A stretch of 64,000 bases of DNA from Pyrrhoderma lamaoense (lineage: Eukaryota; Basidiomycota; Agaricomycetes; Hymenochaetales; Hymenochaetaceae). Of the stretch, positions 52,258 through 64,000 are shown in pieces. The DNA lies in contig NBAZ01000008.1 of NCBI GenBank assembly GCA_002794735.1, positions 372,001 to 436,000 on the forward strand. Reading direction: 5' to 3'. Within the stretch, counting starts at the first letter, position 1. Every line of letters starts with the position of its first letter. The notes beneath the pieces are model-generated. The model made no database searches, was not told the origin of the DNA, and saw only the letters and a list, made by a program, of their open reading frames with translations. The translations under genes and the position numbers were made by a program.

Positions 52258-52548
52258 GATGATCCTCGACAAGGAAGGTCTGACTCAGAAGGTGTATCTG
52301 GCGTACGCTGGGGTCGGCGTTCGTTTGTACTAACTGTAAGAGTCAAGCTAGTCGGACCCCACGGGGTCAAGGCCTAGAAACGCCCTGATGCTATTCAACA
52401 TTATTCATAAGACTCACACTATCCGGCATTCTATTACATACAATATTGTAGATATCCCTATACTGCGAGGAGTTCGTTGGCTGTACTTAGTGACTAACTA
52501 AACGAGAATTAAGCACACAATAACGTGGCTATGAGTACAAATCATTTT

Positions 52549-53856
52549 TTATAACAGGATACAAAAGTTATTCCTCTGCCCTTCTCTAAACACGAACTTT
52601 TTATCAAATCTCCGTTCACTGCCTCTACTTGGTATTATCCTTTTCCGTTTCTGGAAAAGCCAATAGACCATTTTACCTCCAGCTTTCCACCGCTCTCGCA
52701 CAGAATCAAAGCCGATATATTCCATTATTGATTTCAGATGCTCGAAAGTAAGGTACCGGGAGTTTGACACACAAGAAAGCGGCAACTGCATGAAAACCAT
52801 CATATATTTTATTATAACATCCAATAACGGAAAGAATCAATTCCCGATACTCACAGCAAGGAATAGTACTCCATCTTCATGAAGCATATCATGTGCATAC
52901 CTTAGCATCTTACCTACAAAATTTCCAATTTCCAAATCATTATCATGATTCAGGTATATTTCAGTATCTCAATCTTCTTATTAGTAAAGGTATAAACCTC
53001 ACCTCGGTCCTTTGGGTCAGGTACAAAATTAACCACAAGACTGAGACTGATGATATCCCACTTTCCTGCATTCTCAACTTGGTCCATCATCAAGAAATCT
53101 TGTTCCCTTATTCCAGGATACTGAGACCGCAAGTCAATAGGCAACACATCTATCCAGGAGCTGCAAGATGCATAGTTATCCGGTTTCAGCGCTCCCACCT
53201 CAAGGAGCCTAGCAACACGGCGGGATATCATGTATACTTAGTTTCATGTCTAACAATACAGAACTATAAAAAAAAGAAACCAACATACCTCACTTTCCCT
53301 TTACCCTTTCCACTCACATCATATCCGCTCTCCGGCACTGATTGATTCGATGAATCAAACCCCAACTCTCTCAACCACTCAATCAGCACCTTCTCACTTC
53401 CTCCACCCCGATCTTTGCCTTGGCCGATACTCGACATCCTTTGGTACTCTTCTAGCCCACCCATCCGTTCCATCTCCTCTTCTATCTCTCTTAACCTATT
53501 CTGAATATCTTCTAACGCCTCCCCATCTACTCTCCCTCTACCCGCACTTCCACTAGAACATGAAGCCAAACTTCCGTCATTCACCACCCTATCATCACTT
53601 CTCCTCCCAGCTTCCTCCTTCTCCCAGCTATCATAGATTTATCTCTTTCCTTCTCGAGTTGAGCTCTCCTTTTCAAAAGTACATGGAACCTCCTTATGAT
53701 CTTCGCACTCGTAGCAGGGTTTGCAGAACTACCCTTTTTCACTCCAGTCACAGTCGTTGCCTTCGAAACATCTTCCGTCCTTCTCAGTGCGTTCACACTC
53801 TTCGATGAGCCAGTCGAGGTAACAGGTACCTTTCGGCGCCTAGATTTAATTTTCAT
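52549..53856 (-). CDS. BMT2: 25S rRNA adenine-N1-methyltransferase
   Basis: Bmt2 is a nucleolar SAM-dependent enzyme that makes m1A in helix 65 of 25S rRNA. I place the start at ATG 53856 (MKIKSRRRKVPVTSTG), which matches the basic family N-terminus; the frame is open to an in-frame ATG at 53898. The middle contains KIIRRFHVLLKRRAQLEKE and GGLEEYQRMSSIGQ. The catalytic Rossmann part includes ALKPDNYASCSSWIDVLPID, QDFLMMDQVENAGKWDIISL and SLVVNFVPDPKDRG, then LHEDGVLFLALPLSCVSNSR and a C-terminal strand with EYIGFDSVRERWKAGGK. A frame break at the CCC (+) 53587-53589 is repaired by one base. Introns fall near 53235-53290, 52930-53005 and 52800-52860. Stop at 52549. Confidence 0.9.
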
Positions 53857-54666
53857 ACTGTCCGCCTCGTTCTCGAGTTGGTCTGTAGCTTTGTTCAAGC
53901 GCTTGTAGTCTATTCAGTGATTACAAAAGGATTAACCTTCTTGTTTACATAACTCATTCATTATTCACCTTCCTTTACGAGCAACAGTAAGTCCTTACAT
54001 TGTTTACGTCGATCATAAGTGTACTAGTACTTTGTTCAATCATTCTTCTATGAGCTCCGTTCATTGTATTGCTATCTATCACTTTATCGATTTTAATCTT
54101 CATTCTTCATTCGACTCGCAGAAAACAAGACTTCTACAACAGGAGGAAGGGGGGGGGGGATAAACGACTAGAAAAAAAAACAAGTCACGCAAGGCAACGA
54201 CCGTCCAATTACTAGTTTATTGACAAGAAAAAAAATCTCCGAAAGTAATTAGTAACGGTTGAAAAAAAAAAGGTGAAGTACGAAAGACAATAAAGCATAA
54301 TTGGTTAGAAAAACAAATCCAAAAAAAAGGCCAACAAAAAAGAAATAGCGACCGCACGCTCAAGAGTCCACTTGCATTTGATTGTTAATATCGCCAAGGA
54401 GACAGGCTTGAATGAACTAAAGAAAGAGATCAAAAGGCAACAAGTCGCAATTTACAATGAATCGAAGCCGGCACACCACCAGAGAATGATACGAAAACAC
54501 ACGTTTTGAAAGGGGATGGGGAAGAGAGAGGGGGAAGTGCCTGCTTCATTGACTAGTGGAAAAAATGAGAGAAAGTAACGCATCTACACGACCATGTCTT
54601 GACATTATGCAAGCAAAAGAAAAGGGAAGAAATTTGAAAGCTGCTATTATTAGAATAACAATTCCC
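53857..54666. other. Intergenic, homopolymer-rich
   Basis: Spacer between the BMT2 promoter and the 3' end of the tetraspanin gene. It contains a G11 run at 54149-54159 and several A8-A10 runs between 54170 and 54335. No gene is seen. Confidence 0.6.
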
Positions 54667-55491
54667 TTAAACAAATCCATGGCCGCCGCGCTTCTCATCA
54701 ATCTTTCTGAAGCGCTCTTCTTCATTTCTCTATATGAATAGAAGTAATCAGTAACCATCCAACATTCCCTATAAGTTTTGAAATAAGAATGAAACAGCCT
54801 TTCGTACCTTGTTAATCACGCAAAGCGACAAGAGGAACAAAAGAATGACGATGGCCATGTACCCGTAGATAGACGTGAATACGTTGTTCAGAGCATAATC
54901 CGAGAACGCAGTGATGGGTGTGACACAGAAATTCCCAGTAGCATTGTTTGTTACCTGAATGAAGTTATCATCTACACAGAAGTTGCCACCGACCACAGCA
55001 AGGTCAGTAGAGTTGAAGTATCCACAGCAATGAAGCTTGTCCTGGATTTGGATCTTCACAGCATCACTCTGGGCTGCATAGATATCATGGAACTCTGCTC
55101 GCTGGCGAAGCGAGAAGAACCAGATAGATGTACCGAGAGTAAGTACCCCGATAGCATCAATGATTAAAAACCAGTTGAGAATCATAAGACCCTTCGTAGC
55201 ATGGTTTGGCTGGATGATCGCTCCAACTGAGATTGCCCAAGTAACTAAGAACGCAATTGCGAGAATAAGACCACCTGAGATGAGGGAGTTTCCATATTTG
55301 ATGAGCTACTTGGAGACGGATATGGAAGATCATTATGGCAACGCACCTGTCAAATATGTGCTCGAGATAACGAGGTTTCTTAACAAGTCTGGAGCCCTCC
55401 ATACGATGGAAAGGACAAGTGTCAAGACACCAGCAACAAGCAGACAAAAGTCTGTGAATGCCCAGAAACCCATAAGCTTTTTTGAAGGCAT
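54667..55491 (-). CDS. Tetraspanin (fungal Tsp2-like)
   Basis: This is a four-pass membrane protein of the tetraspanin superfamily; fungal members organise membrane domains and affect infection structures, stress and wall integrity. ATG 55491 begins MPSKKLMGFWAFTDFC. TM1 is FCLLVAGVLTLVLSIVW. After an intron TM2 is GLILAIAFLVTWAISVGAII. TM3 is LMILNWFLIIDAIGVLTLG. The large extracellular loop carries the signature CCG (KLHCCGYF) plus two further Cys (NFCVDDN, NFCVTP). TM4 is YGYMAIVILLFLLSLCVIN. The last exon gives RNEEERFRKIDEKRGGHGFV and TAA 54667-54669, a C-terminus I associate with basidiomycete Tsp2. No frame break was found. About 220-230 residues. Confidence 0.88.
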
Positions 55492-56569
55492 TTTAGCTTC
55501 TGATTATGATTGAGTAGATGACCTGTTTATTCATGCGATCAGTATTGTTTTTCGAGCTTTCTGAGACCTATACTCGCCTGGTATTTGAGGATAAACGTGA
55601 GGATTCACTTCTGAAGAGCGTGGTTCAGCAGGGGTACAGTAAATTGAAAAGCTTGTGGTATCGTTTATGCACTCTCTCAAAATAAGAAATGAGTGAAAGT
55701 TGTCAAAAGTCGACTTGTCGATGATGAGACCAAGCTCTGTAGTACTGAATCAAAAGCAATGGACAAAGAACGGGGCGTCGACGATCAACGTCGAATACCT
55801 GCGCTGAGGAAGAGAAACGAAAGGAAAGTAGGAAAGAGAGATAGTCAGTCCTGCTGCTCGCACGAAGGAGAACGAAGAGAGAAGAAGAGGGAGTTGCCTG
55901 AGAGCCCGAATTGTCGGAGGCAACCGCGTACAGGTGATGCAAACAGACCCAGGGAACGGTAACTAACAGTCTAGATCTGTCAACCACTGTCGAACGATGT
56001 TGATGGTATACGGCCGCCCCGCAGCCAGAAAAATAGAGGAAAGTATAAAGAAGATGCGAGAGCGGTGAGAGAAGGAGAAGGTGCGTCGGTGAGGCCAGCT
56101 CTAACGCGTTTTTGCTGCACCTTATTGTCGACAAGGACTGCTCATTTCTTCATCCACAACCAAAAGTGTGGTACCACACAAATGATTGTAACAACCATAT
56201 TTGGTATGTCGATTAACGGCATCCTGGGTGCCGGTTTCTATAGCTAATGACATTGATTACAAATTATTATTTCATTTACAAATTGCTTAAGTAAATGCAT
56301 TAGTAATTGTATTACATACACATCACGTCTTGTATCTGAACAAATGCATTATCATTATGATCAAAGTTGCCTCTTCGCCTACAAGGCTACTCTATCCGTT
56401 AACGCCGTACTTACTCCCTTTTCTGCGCTTTCTCGCCATTATCTGATCTTGGCGAGCCTAGACAACAAGTGCATTAGGGGAAACACATTCAATGCTGGTC
56501 TCTTATCCTTAAATTAACGTACAAAGTACACACTGTTTCCTATATTAACGTACAAGTACACATTATTTC
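55492..56569. other. Long intergenic region upstream of the tetraspanin
   Basis: It contains a purine-rich (GA/AG) segment at 55780-55930 and only shadow ORFs on both strands (for example 55703-56134 minus, 143 codons, unrecognised and low complexity). A 30-bp imperfect tandem repeat begins at 56513. No gene is supported. Confidence 0.5.
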
Positions 56570-56572
56570 CTA
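56513..56572. repeat. Two-copy 30-bp imperfect tandem repeat
   Basis: Copy 1 (56513-56542) and copy 2 (56544-56572) share the pattern ATTAACGTACAAGTACACA...TTTCCTA with a one-base indel and two or three substitutions. The second copy overlaps the stop codon of the DUF3429 gene (56570). Confidence 0.8.
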
Positions 56573-58251
56573 AATTAGACGGCGAGTACATATTTTCGTG
56601 CCCAGCTCCCATCCTACATCCGACCCGGGACTAAGCTCACTTCTTCTCCCCTTCATTCTCACTAACCCTGATCCTTCTTTCTTCTCTTCCTTCTCTTCCT
56701 TCTTCTTCTTCAGCACGACATAGCTATCGGTTTTCTCGTCGGCAGGCAGCGCCTCAACGTCCCCACTTATTGTACCAGCTCTCTCGGACACACGTTTTTT
56801 ACGTTCCGCCCGGAGCTCGTTAAGATCGTGAGTCTCAAAGCCGTGCCCTGCTACGGGTCCGTAATGCGATGTTCCCGTCAATGTTCCAATAATGCTATGC
56901 AGCTCAATCGCTCAGGACTATATTTAGATTGACTAATTTACACCATGATCAACTCACCAAGTACCCACAAGAATAGATAGGTAAAAGCGGTACTGAGAGT
57001 ACCATTTGGGCGCTATGCGACGGTCATCATTGATATATTCTTATCATTATCCATCATTTAGACTTACTCCACCCAGCATTTGTTGCCTTTAGATCAGCCC
57101 ACCAAAGCGTAGTGAAACCTAACCATTGAGCAACGAGTGCCATTGTAGGATCAAGTGCAAGTGTTGACCATCCCCATAATACCGGAGTAGCTCCCAGCGA
57201 AAGACGCCTGTAACCTTGGTGTCCACCATAGCCAACAAACTCCATTCCCCAATGCAAAGCGCCTTTTAGTCATACATATCAAATTAAGAAAAGACAATGA
57301 AGTCAGTGATGGCGACGATCAGGGGGGAAACTGAAAATTAAACATGAGATCGAGACTGAACCTCATAAGGTCAGCCGTTGATGGGATGTCGCGATAGAGA
57401 AGATCATGAAAGAGAGGAAGACTGAGTGAGATTCGCCAAAGTGTACATACCCAAGAAGGAGAGCATTACTGCTCCATAGGTCACCTGGATGTTCAAAGCT
57501 TGATCCAGTACGGTAAGTGCAACTCCCGGGTCAATACCCACGTAATAACCTATACAATACATTAGGTGCAAGCACAAGTAAGTAAAGTTTGAATGGCAAA
57601 TAATGTTCGCATACCGGCAGTGGCTAGGCCTGCCTGTCGGGCCAAATAGATAACAGTTGCAGAAGTAGCAAGGTATGGAAGTCCTCCTGAAACTCTGGAC
57701 TTAGGACAAGAATTTTTAAAATCCGACAAGGTTAGCATTACCTGCTAAACCAAATACCATGACCGGCTTAGGCACCGAACTTGCAACAGCACTAGTTATT
57801 CCAATCTACATATAGCCACACGCGTATCATTCATTACAACCTCTCCCGAATAGAATCACTAGTAAGAGGCACATACAAAAGAATCTTCTGTTGGTTTATT
57901 TGGTTTTACTGAATCTACGGTCAAATTTGCACCTGCAATGCCACGCGCAACACTCCCTGCAGTATTTGATACTTCTTCTTTGATATTCAATGCAGCCTGC
58001 TCAGCCGTTTGCGAACCCGGCTTATTTGTTACACTTGAGGCAACACCTCGCGTAGCAGAACCGAATCCAACAAGAGCCTTGTGTTTGCAGCAAGGTGGAC
58101 TACACGTGAGATAGGGTGAACTCTTAACTGCGGTTCTTGGAAGTAACGTGCCCCGGGAGAGTGAGTGGAAGTTGGCGGACCGCTGGAGTCCCCGCAGATT
58201 TAGGAAAACAGAAGTAGACCTAACTTGTGGGATTGTTCTCGGTAACATTAT
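56570..58251 (-). CDS. TMEM69-like mitochondrial membrane protein (DUF3429)
   Basis: DUF3429/TMEM69 proteins are multi-pass membrane proteins, probably mitochondrial, of unknown function. ATG 58251 begins a basic presequence (MLPRTIPQVRSTSVFLNLRG). The family core is VMVFGLAGGLPYLATSATVI, TYGAVMLSFLGALHWGMEFV, TPVLWGWSTLAL, PTMALVAQWLGFTTLWWADL, KWYSQYRFYLSILVGT and TSHYGPVAG, built from about eight exons. A charged C-terminal tail rich in Lys/Glu (KKKKEEKEEKKEG) follows, ending TKICTRRLI with TAG 56570-56572. One intron (about 57270-57455) is longer than its neighbours, near 190 bases. No frame break is needed. The tail is unusual in length and charge and could be partly a misread 3' extension; the core is firm. 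Confidence 0.87.
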
Positions 58252-58994
58252 GAGCAACAAAAAAGATAAATGTGTGTGTAGGTTGGAAGAGAAGACGAGC
58301 TCTTCTCTGGCTTTGGACTTTTGTACCTAACTCATGGTGTTCATGCTTGTGGTGCATCGCGACGTCATATTTGACGCACGATTAACATTTTATTATAATT
58401 ATAGATCTACAATTAGAAGACAGAGAGAGAGTTGCATTCGCTTAAACACGAGCCAATAACAGTAACGGTCACTCCAATACACAACTTGATAATAACTGCA
58501 TAACGCCGGAGTGACGGAGGCAGTAACGACATTACTAATATTAATTAATAATCACACTGTTGTTTATTGACAGCGTTATATGAAACTTATAATCATTCAA
58601 TATTCCCACGCACTATTTGCACCGAAGTATCAACTTCCAAGTATTATCAACTATTGATTATAAATGCTACATGCTACAGACTAGGGACTAGCTACTTTAA
58701 ATTAAGAATATACAAGAATAATAATCATGAGAATATATAGCTGTACTATTAACCTGCTTGGTACAGCCCGTCTCCAAGAAACTCGTTTCAAAGGGTCCAA
58801 TTCAGACAAAAATAGTCCAAGACACGCTGTTGATACAGCACAGCCTGACTCGAAGCGAGAGAAGTCGAAAAGAAAAGGATAGGAAAAAGAAGTAGTATTG
58901 AGGCAATCAATGTCGGACGAGGAGTTAATTGCCACAGCCGGTCCGAGGCGGGAGAGAGGAATTACACGTGTAGAATTACGGGGGCTCTGCTTTC
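58252..58994. other. Intergenic
   Basis: Upstream of the DUF3429 gene and downstream of the terpene synthase. An ORF at 58702-59013 minus overlaps the terpene synthase end and is unrecognised. No gene is supported. Confidence 0.5.
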
Positions 58995-60351
58995 TTATGA
59001 GGACGAGGAACAAGATTCGTTTGTTGAGTCTGTCACTCTTTTCGGCAAGAGCTTAACATATCGGTGCCTTTTAACTTCCTCGCCTTCTGTCCCAAAGTAT
59101 CTGTGACTCATGAAGCTCCAGTGCAAAGCACCCACGATCCAGTCTTGGAGTCCTTGAACGTATCCGGCAACATCCCTATCCAACCGCGGACATCCGAATG
59201 ATGGGATCTTGGCCTTGTTTTCGATAAAATTTTCCATTGTTAATCGACACATTTCACCAACGTAATCCATTGCGTCCTGAAGTTCCATGCCGTACACAGT
59301 CTCCAAAATAATAACCATATTGTGAGTGTCTCCACGAGCTTGCTCGACATTATAGGAAAATATATCCTGTTTTGATCCGATCGGAAAATCAATAAAACAT
59401 TGCTAAACGTCTCAGCCAAGGTACATACATTTGACCATGTCACTAAGTCGTTGCTGCCCTGGTTTAGAGCTTTGATGATCTGGAGATAAATTAGGATGAA
59501 AATCACCCAATCAGTGATAAATACAAAACGCTAAAATGACATATATGGACAAACCGGATGCTCAACCACTTCATCGGGAAGGTCAATTCCGAGCCCGTAT
59601 TCAATTAGGTCGAATACAGGCTTACATCCGCTCTCGTCACGACGGACATCGATATACGACTCAAGATCAGGGATCTCGTTAGACTCACGATGCGTGGCCT
59701 GAATATGAACAGCTTCAAAGAATAACTGCAAATTTTCCTTAAAACGCGCCTGGCACCCAGGGCCTGCATCGGCAATGCAACGGAGCCAAAAACTAAGAAC
59801 ATTGATAAAAAGCATGTCAATTAAATTGTGCATCTTAAGCCATATTATGCAAAATAATACAAACTCTCTTGCAAGCTTTCCAGCACTAATTTCTTCCTCA
59901 GGCTGCCCCTTTCCTGGTTTGTATTCGTCTGGATACCACAATGCATTCATGACAACATCGGAGAGTTTGTCCGCTCTCGGGTCATCATGCCGTCTGAGAT
60001 GTTGTCGAGATGGAAGAGGTAATTCATGAAATCGCTGATAACACGCAGGCGATGTGCGTCGCAGGAAGTATAACAATAAGCAGTGAGCTCTCCAGCATGT
60101 AAACCGTAAAGAGCCTTGCGTTTTTTGGGTGTGAGTTCAGGACATCCATTATCGAGCCATTTGTCCGCTTCCGGAGCAACGTCGTCACCATGAGGATTGT
60201 AAGTCAGTGGGAACTTGCAATGTCCTACAAGATCTGGAAGAAAAAATCCTGATGGTCTGTTCTGGTTTTGACTCAGCGATGTATCCCCAGCAAATAGTAG
60301 CATAGAGGTAAGAGAAGGAGAACACGGTGGAGAACCTGGAGCATTAACCAT
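58995..60351 (-). CDS. Sesquiterpene synthase (class I terpene cyclase)
   Basis: This is a class I cyclase that ionises farnesyl diphosphate and cyclises it to a sesquiterpene; the product cannot be predicted. ATG 60351 begins MVNAPGSPPCS. The motif order is that of basidiomycete sesquiterpene synthases: FFLPDLVGHCKFPLTYNPHG, LYGLHAGELTAYCYTSCDAH, the metal-binding D-rich motif DNISD in MNYLFHLDNISD (about 60000), DVVMNALWYP, FWLRCIADAGPGCQARFKEN, ESYIDVRRDESGCKPVFDL, and the NSE triad NDIFSYNVE (about 59345-59440, after an intron). It ends NESCSSSS with TAA 58995-58997. The D-rich motif has Asn at position two, where Asp or Glu is more common. One frame break at about 59972-59977 is repaired by one base. 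No P450, transporter or other cluster gene flanks it inside the window. Confidence 0.9.
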
Positions 60352-63300
60352 ACTGGCGAAAGGTAAGTTTAGAAAAAGGGACGGAAGCCCAAAGACGTAT
60401 TTCTGAAGTATACAAGAGTGGGGAAACTTCAGTATAAGTTTTGTGAGAGGGCAAACAGGCTCTTTTATAACCAAAGGGTCCACGCGAGAGTACGGCTGTC
60501 GGATACAAATCCGTCTCCAGCTTTGGATCATTGGCCGTTTCGAACTCATTAACAACCGAGTCAACGGCGAGTACCGTCAATCCGACCTCTACCATGTTTA
60601 GACAGATCAGATTTGACTCAGCAAGATGTTCCCCTGAAACATATCCTTTTCAAGTTTTGATACCACTAAGAGGAAGTGCACCTATGGCATAAGAAATGCC
60701 GTTATTCGCAGATATTACCAATACTGAGAAGGCACGAGCCATAACTGCGCAATATCATTCGCGCTATCGTTTGGACTTGATAGTCGGATATCCTTGTCCG
60801 ACCTTGGATCTGATTCATTAGAATAGTGGAACAGAATTGAAATGATTTCTGAGATAAGCTAAGCGCGTCAATGCCATGTAAGGATATTTACCGATGATAT
60901 TAGTAAAAACTTGCATAAAACTAAGTCAAAGGGAATTCCATTACGATTAGTCCCTAAATCGCAGATATGATGCCGGAAGACTAATGAACCCCGAGCTATG
61001 GGGCGCGGTTACTTCCAGTCAACAGAAATATTGTTCCATGCCCGCTATTTTGCAAAAGAAGTTATTAGATTGAGATCTAGTGGCACAGCGGAGTTTTGAC
61101 CATTGAATCCCGTTGAACTATCGAAACGCTTTCCTCAGGCTGGACATTATTACACTAAGGTGGTGTACCTGGCGCACAGACAGGTCTCACTATTGAGAAG
61201 CTGGCTCAGCTTAGCACAGTCCATTTGAGATGAGACAGTTTCAGTGATGAAGATGATCTATTGGCCTTCGGACAGCCAACAGTCACACAAAATGTCGAAC
61301 CGAAGATAAAAACTTAACATCCTAGCTGTGTAACTTATTTAAGATAAGGGAGAGTAATGATGAGATGATCGTTGCAAGAACTCGATCAATGCTCTCGATG
61401 AGGGCGAAACTGATGGACAAAGTGGATACATGAATAAATCGAACCTTATGTCTTGCCGAAAATGGATCTCCAAAAATGAATAGCGTTGAGCAAATGCAGC
61501 ACTATGTACACGCGTCGTCAAGATTCATTGCTAATTCCTGCACACTGGTAGCAGCGTGTCGTTCGACTATAGACGGAGAAAAGGTTGTGGGAGAAAAGAA
61601 CTCGTCACTGCGGCGACAGGTTTTCACCGTGAGTTGCTAGGATCAAGATGGCAAACTCCAGATTAGGCAGGTTGTTCTCATCCTTTACTATAAACCTAGC
61701 CAACGATAAAATGTAACACCAACACTCATCAGTCTCGCATCATTTTCTTGCAAAAAAAAAACACTGTGACTATCATATTCTCCCATATACTTTACAGAAT
61801 GAGTATCATCACTCTGATCCTACTCGTTGTTAGTGTGATACAGAGTTTTCTATTCAAATTTGTATAAATAAGTCAGCCACTTTGATTGCGGCTGTACTGT
61901 ATCATACTCGTAAATTCAAATGAATTCAAGAAAGTGTGGTCTATTTTCGTTTTGTCTATAACCCGAGCAAGCTTATCAAAACCTTTCTCCTTCCCGCGAT
62001 GAGTGTAATAATAACGTTATGTATTTCTTAAAAAGCAAATCAAGGTCGAACTAATACTTTTAGAGATTAATATGACTGTCCTCTTGAACTTAAGGAAGGT
62101 GAAATTAGCTTATTCTTGCGTACGTCCTATCTTTTCGGCTATTGGACTATTATAGTATGGTAAATCTCGAGATTCTGTACCCCCCCTCCTTCACACTACC
62201 AGAGTTGATCGCGATAATCGAAAATTCAATTGGAGTTGATGAACCTGTAACCCATTCTTGTTTAGAGAAAATTGTAAAGTTGTAGCTCCGACTCGGGTAA
62301 CGGTACTCATTATAAAAGTGTCAATCCATGATCACAATAAGAGAGACCATTCGTTATCTTAGAAATCGAGTCAGGAAGTGTTAATATGGCTATGTAGATA
62401 AATGAGGTAGCATCTCCCCTCCGATGAGCAAGTAGGACAATAAGAGCTTCTGATACCTCATCAGTAACTTAATAAAATAATCAGCTTAATAAGGCAAAGG
62501 TCTAGATATACGCGAGCTAATATATGTATCAACGTGGATTAAACATCTCCGGATATGTCGGTTTTTAAGGCAATACAATCAGTGAGGGCTTGGAGCACCA
62601 TTGAATACCTATCGGCTCCAGGTAGCATACACGACTCGTAATTCTCTAGTAAACAGAGAAGTACATATCCATTATCTAATTATTTCCGGTCCGCCAACAA
62701 GACGAGGTCTCGGGAATCAATAATATGATATACGATTCCACGGGTGCGAATTAAGCACTCTTTATGTATTAGTGTTTAACGTTGATTCTTTAAGATGCAA
62801 TACTCACAATGAGTTCTGTCTATATACTAGCACATATTGAAGTCATTTTATATTGTACATATACACAGAAAGGGGTAGTTCAAGCCACCATATGAAAAAT
62901 ATCGCGTCTGAAGATCCATCTGCTGCCGTAATCACGTAGTAAGCTAGAAGTCAAGACACACTAGTACTGAACCACACTTCGCATGTGCATCAGAAGGTTC
63001 CCAAGTTATTCGAGTATGTTCCGTGATTGACCGCTCAATAAGAAGAGTAGATATGAGAGATTAATGATACACACGATCCAAGATTTACGAAACATCAGTA
63101 TTAGCCCAAAAATGTTGACAAATAAGTGGAAAGTAAAATAAGTTTTGACACGGTGGCATGCGTGATTTTGCAATGGTGGCTCATTAGAGTGTGTCATAGA
63201 TCTTAGGTAATTCAAGTTTGGCTCGTACCTTCGTATACAGCGATTTTGTGGTTGAAGAGACTACTCGAAGCCTCGAAGCTGACATTAATAACATTGGTAA

Positions 63301-64000
63301 GGAAGGTCCGAAGCTTTATTTCGTCATTTGTATACAAACGGAATAAGTCTACATGAAGCCTAAATTCTCAGTATACAGAAGTTGAGCCTTAAAAAAACTT
63401 CTTCGGGTACTTATGTTCTTTGATGCGCTGATCCGATTTGTTCTCATGGATGTATGCTATGAAACACTTGTGAATTATAATCTTTTGCGTTACAGTAATA
63501 CCGCAACTATATGTAGAATATGGTAGACTCGATGAGAAAAAAGCTTCAAAACTAAGGGTCTACGCGAGTTGTTTACAGTTATCTTTATGCTATGCTAGTG
63601 GCCACACTATATCAGATACGCTCAGCTATCATCATCGCCCTACGGATGGAGAAGAAAATTTTAAGGATCATCGGCTTGTAAATGAGAGGGTGGAGATGTA
63701 ACAAGATATATGTAAGCTGGAACACGCCACAAGCTGGAACCGGATATGTAACTTTAGTTCTATGGACATCTGTTTGTGACTATTATATCTTTATAAATAA
63801 TATTTACAGATGTTTACTATTAAGTAGCCCCGTCGTCCGTGTAGCACCAATCAGATATTGCATAGTAGTCATTTGGCAAATTTGGAAAACTGGATAACGA
63901 TATCTGCGACTTCCCCGGCCCTCAAAGACGCTGAATATCACTACATCCACAAGATTTCAAGCTACTAGAATGAGATCCGCTTTAGTTCTTGTTCACCCAA
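60352..64000. other. Gene-poor AT-rich region
   Basis: 3.6 kb with only short, unrelated ORFs (60-85 codons) on both strands and none with a recognisable domain or plausible exon chain. Stop codons are dense in all frames. I see no terminal repeat, transposase, reverse transcriptase or RNA gene. It may be the promoter side of the terpene synthase plus the flank of another gene outside the window. Confidence 0.5.

Noticed and set aside
54149..54159. G11 homopolymer and nearby A-runs
   Set aside because: Simple low-complexity sequence in a spacer with no sign of function.
55703..56134. 143-codon minus-strand ORF upstream of the tetraspanin
   Set aside because: Low-complexity Ser/Leu-rich translation opposite a GA-rich tract; no domain or splice support.
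60344..60595. 83-codon minus-strand ORF at the terpene synthase start
   Set aside because: It overlaps the start in another frame; the family motifs lie in the frame beginning at 60351.

Overview
The window is nuclear DNA of a filamentous basidiomycete, most likely an Agaricomycete. Genes are dense and spliced, with many 50-80 nt GT..AG introns and AT-rich spacers. The set includes a NACHT plus WD40 NLR-like protein, a basidiomycete-type sesquiterpene synthase, a Tsp2-like tetraspanin, a Hook adaptor, and conserved eukaryotic housekeeping genes. No bacterial, plasmid, viral or CRISPR feature was seen, and no tRNA or rRNA was found by eye.

Layout. 1-5862 (+) is the C-terminal part of the CCR4-NOT scaffold NOT1. 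6728-10516 (-) is a NACHT/14xWD40 protein. 12082-12491 (-) is a small Lys/Glu-rich protein. 13258-16481 (+) is Hook. 16976-18536 (-) is an OYE-family oxidoreductase. 19962-21778 (+) is a PIN4-like RRM/R3H protein. 22299-23796 (+) is a NUC1/EndoG nuclease. 24356-26683 (+) is TRAPPC13. 27039 to about 30958 (-) is Argonaute. 31508-34899 (-) is YME2. 35178-39139 (+) is an FG nucleoporin. 39751-41642 (+) is gamma-tubulin. 41987-42830 (-) is MBF1. 43116-45834 (-) is a 5'-nucleotidase-type phosphatase. 46321-47822 (-) is a SWIM+RING protein. 48199-49250 (-) is a C2H2 protein. 49613-52257 (-) is DLD1. 52549-53856 (-) is BMT2. 54667-55491 (-) is a tetraspanin. 56570-58251 (-) is TMEM69/DUF3429. 58995-60351 (-) is a sesquiterpene synthase, followed by 3.6 kb with no recognisable gene.

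The genes do not form an operon or one pathway. Argonaute (silencing), NOT1 (deadenylation), the PIN4-like protein and MBF1 all bear on gene expression. YME2, DLD1, NUC1 and TMEM69 point to the mitochondrion.

Two things stand out. First, in at least ten genes the reading frame breaks at single points, and every break I resolved is repaired by adding ONE base, often at a short homopolymer. That uniform direction fits uncorrected one-base deletions in the assembly better than pseudogenes. Second, two genes appear to need microexons: an 8-nt exon in Argonaute that carries the catalytic His, and a 2-nt exon in MBF1. I see no clearly new multi-gene system.
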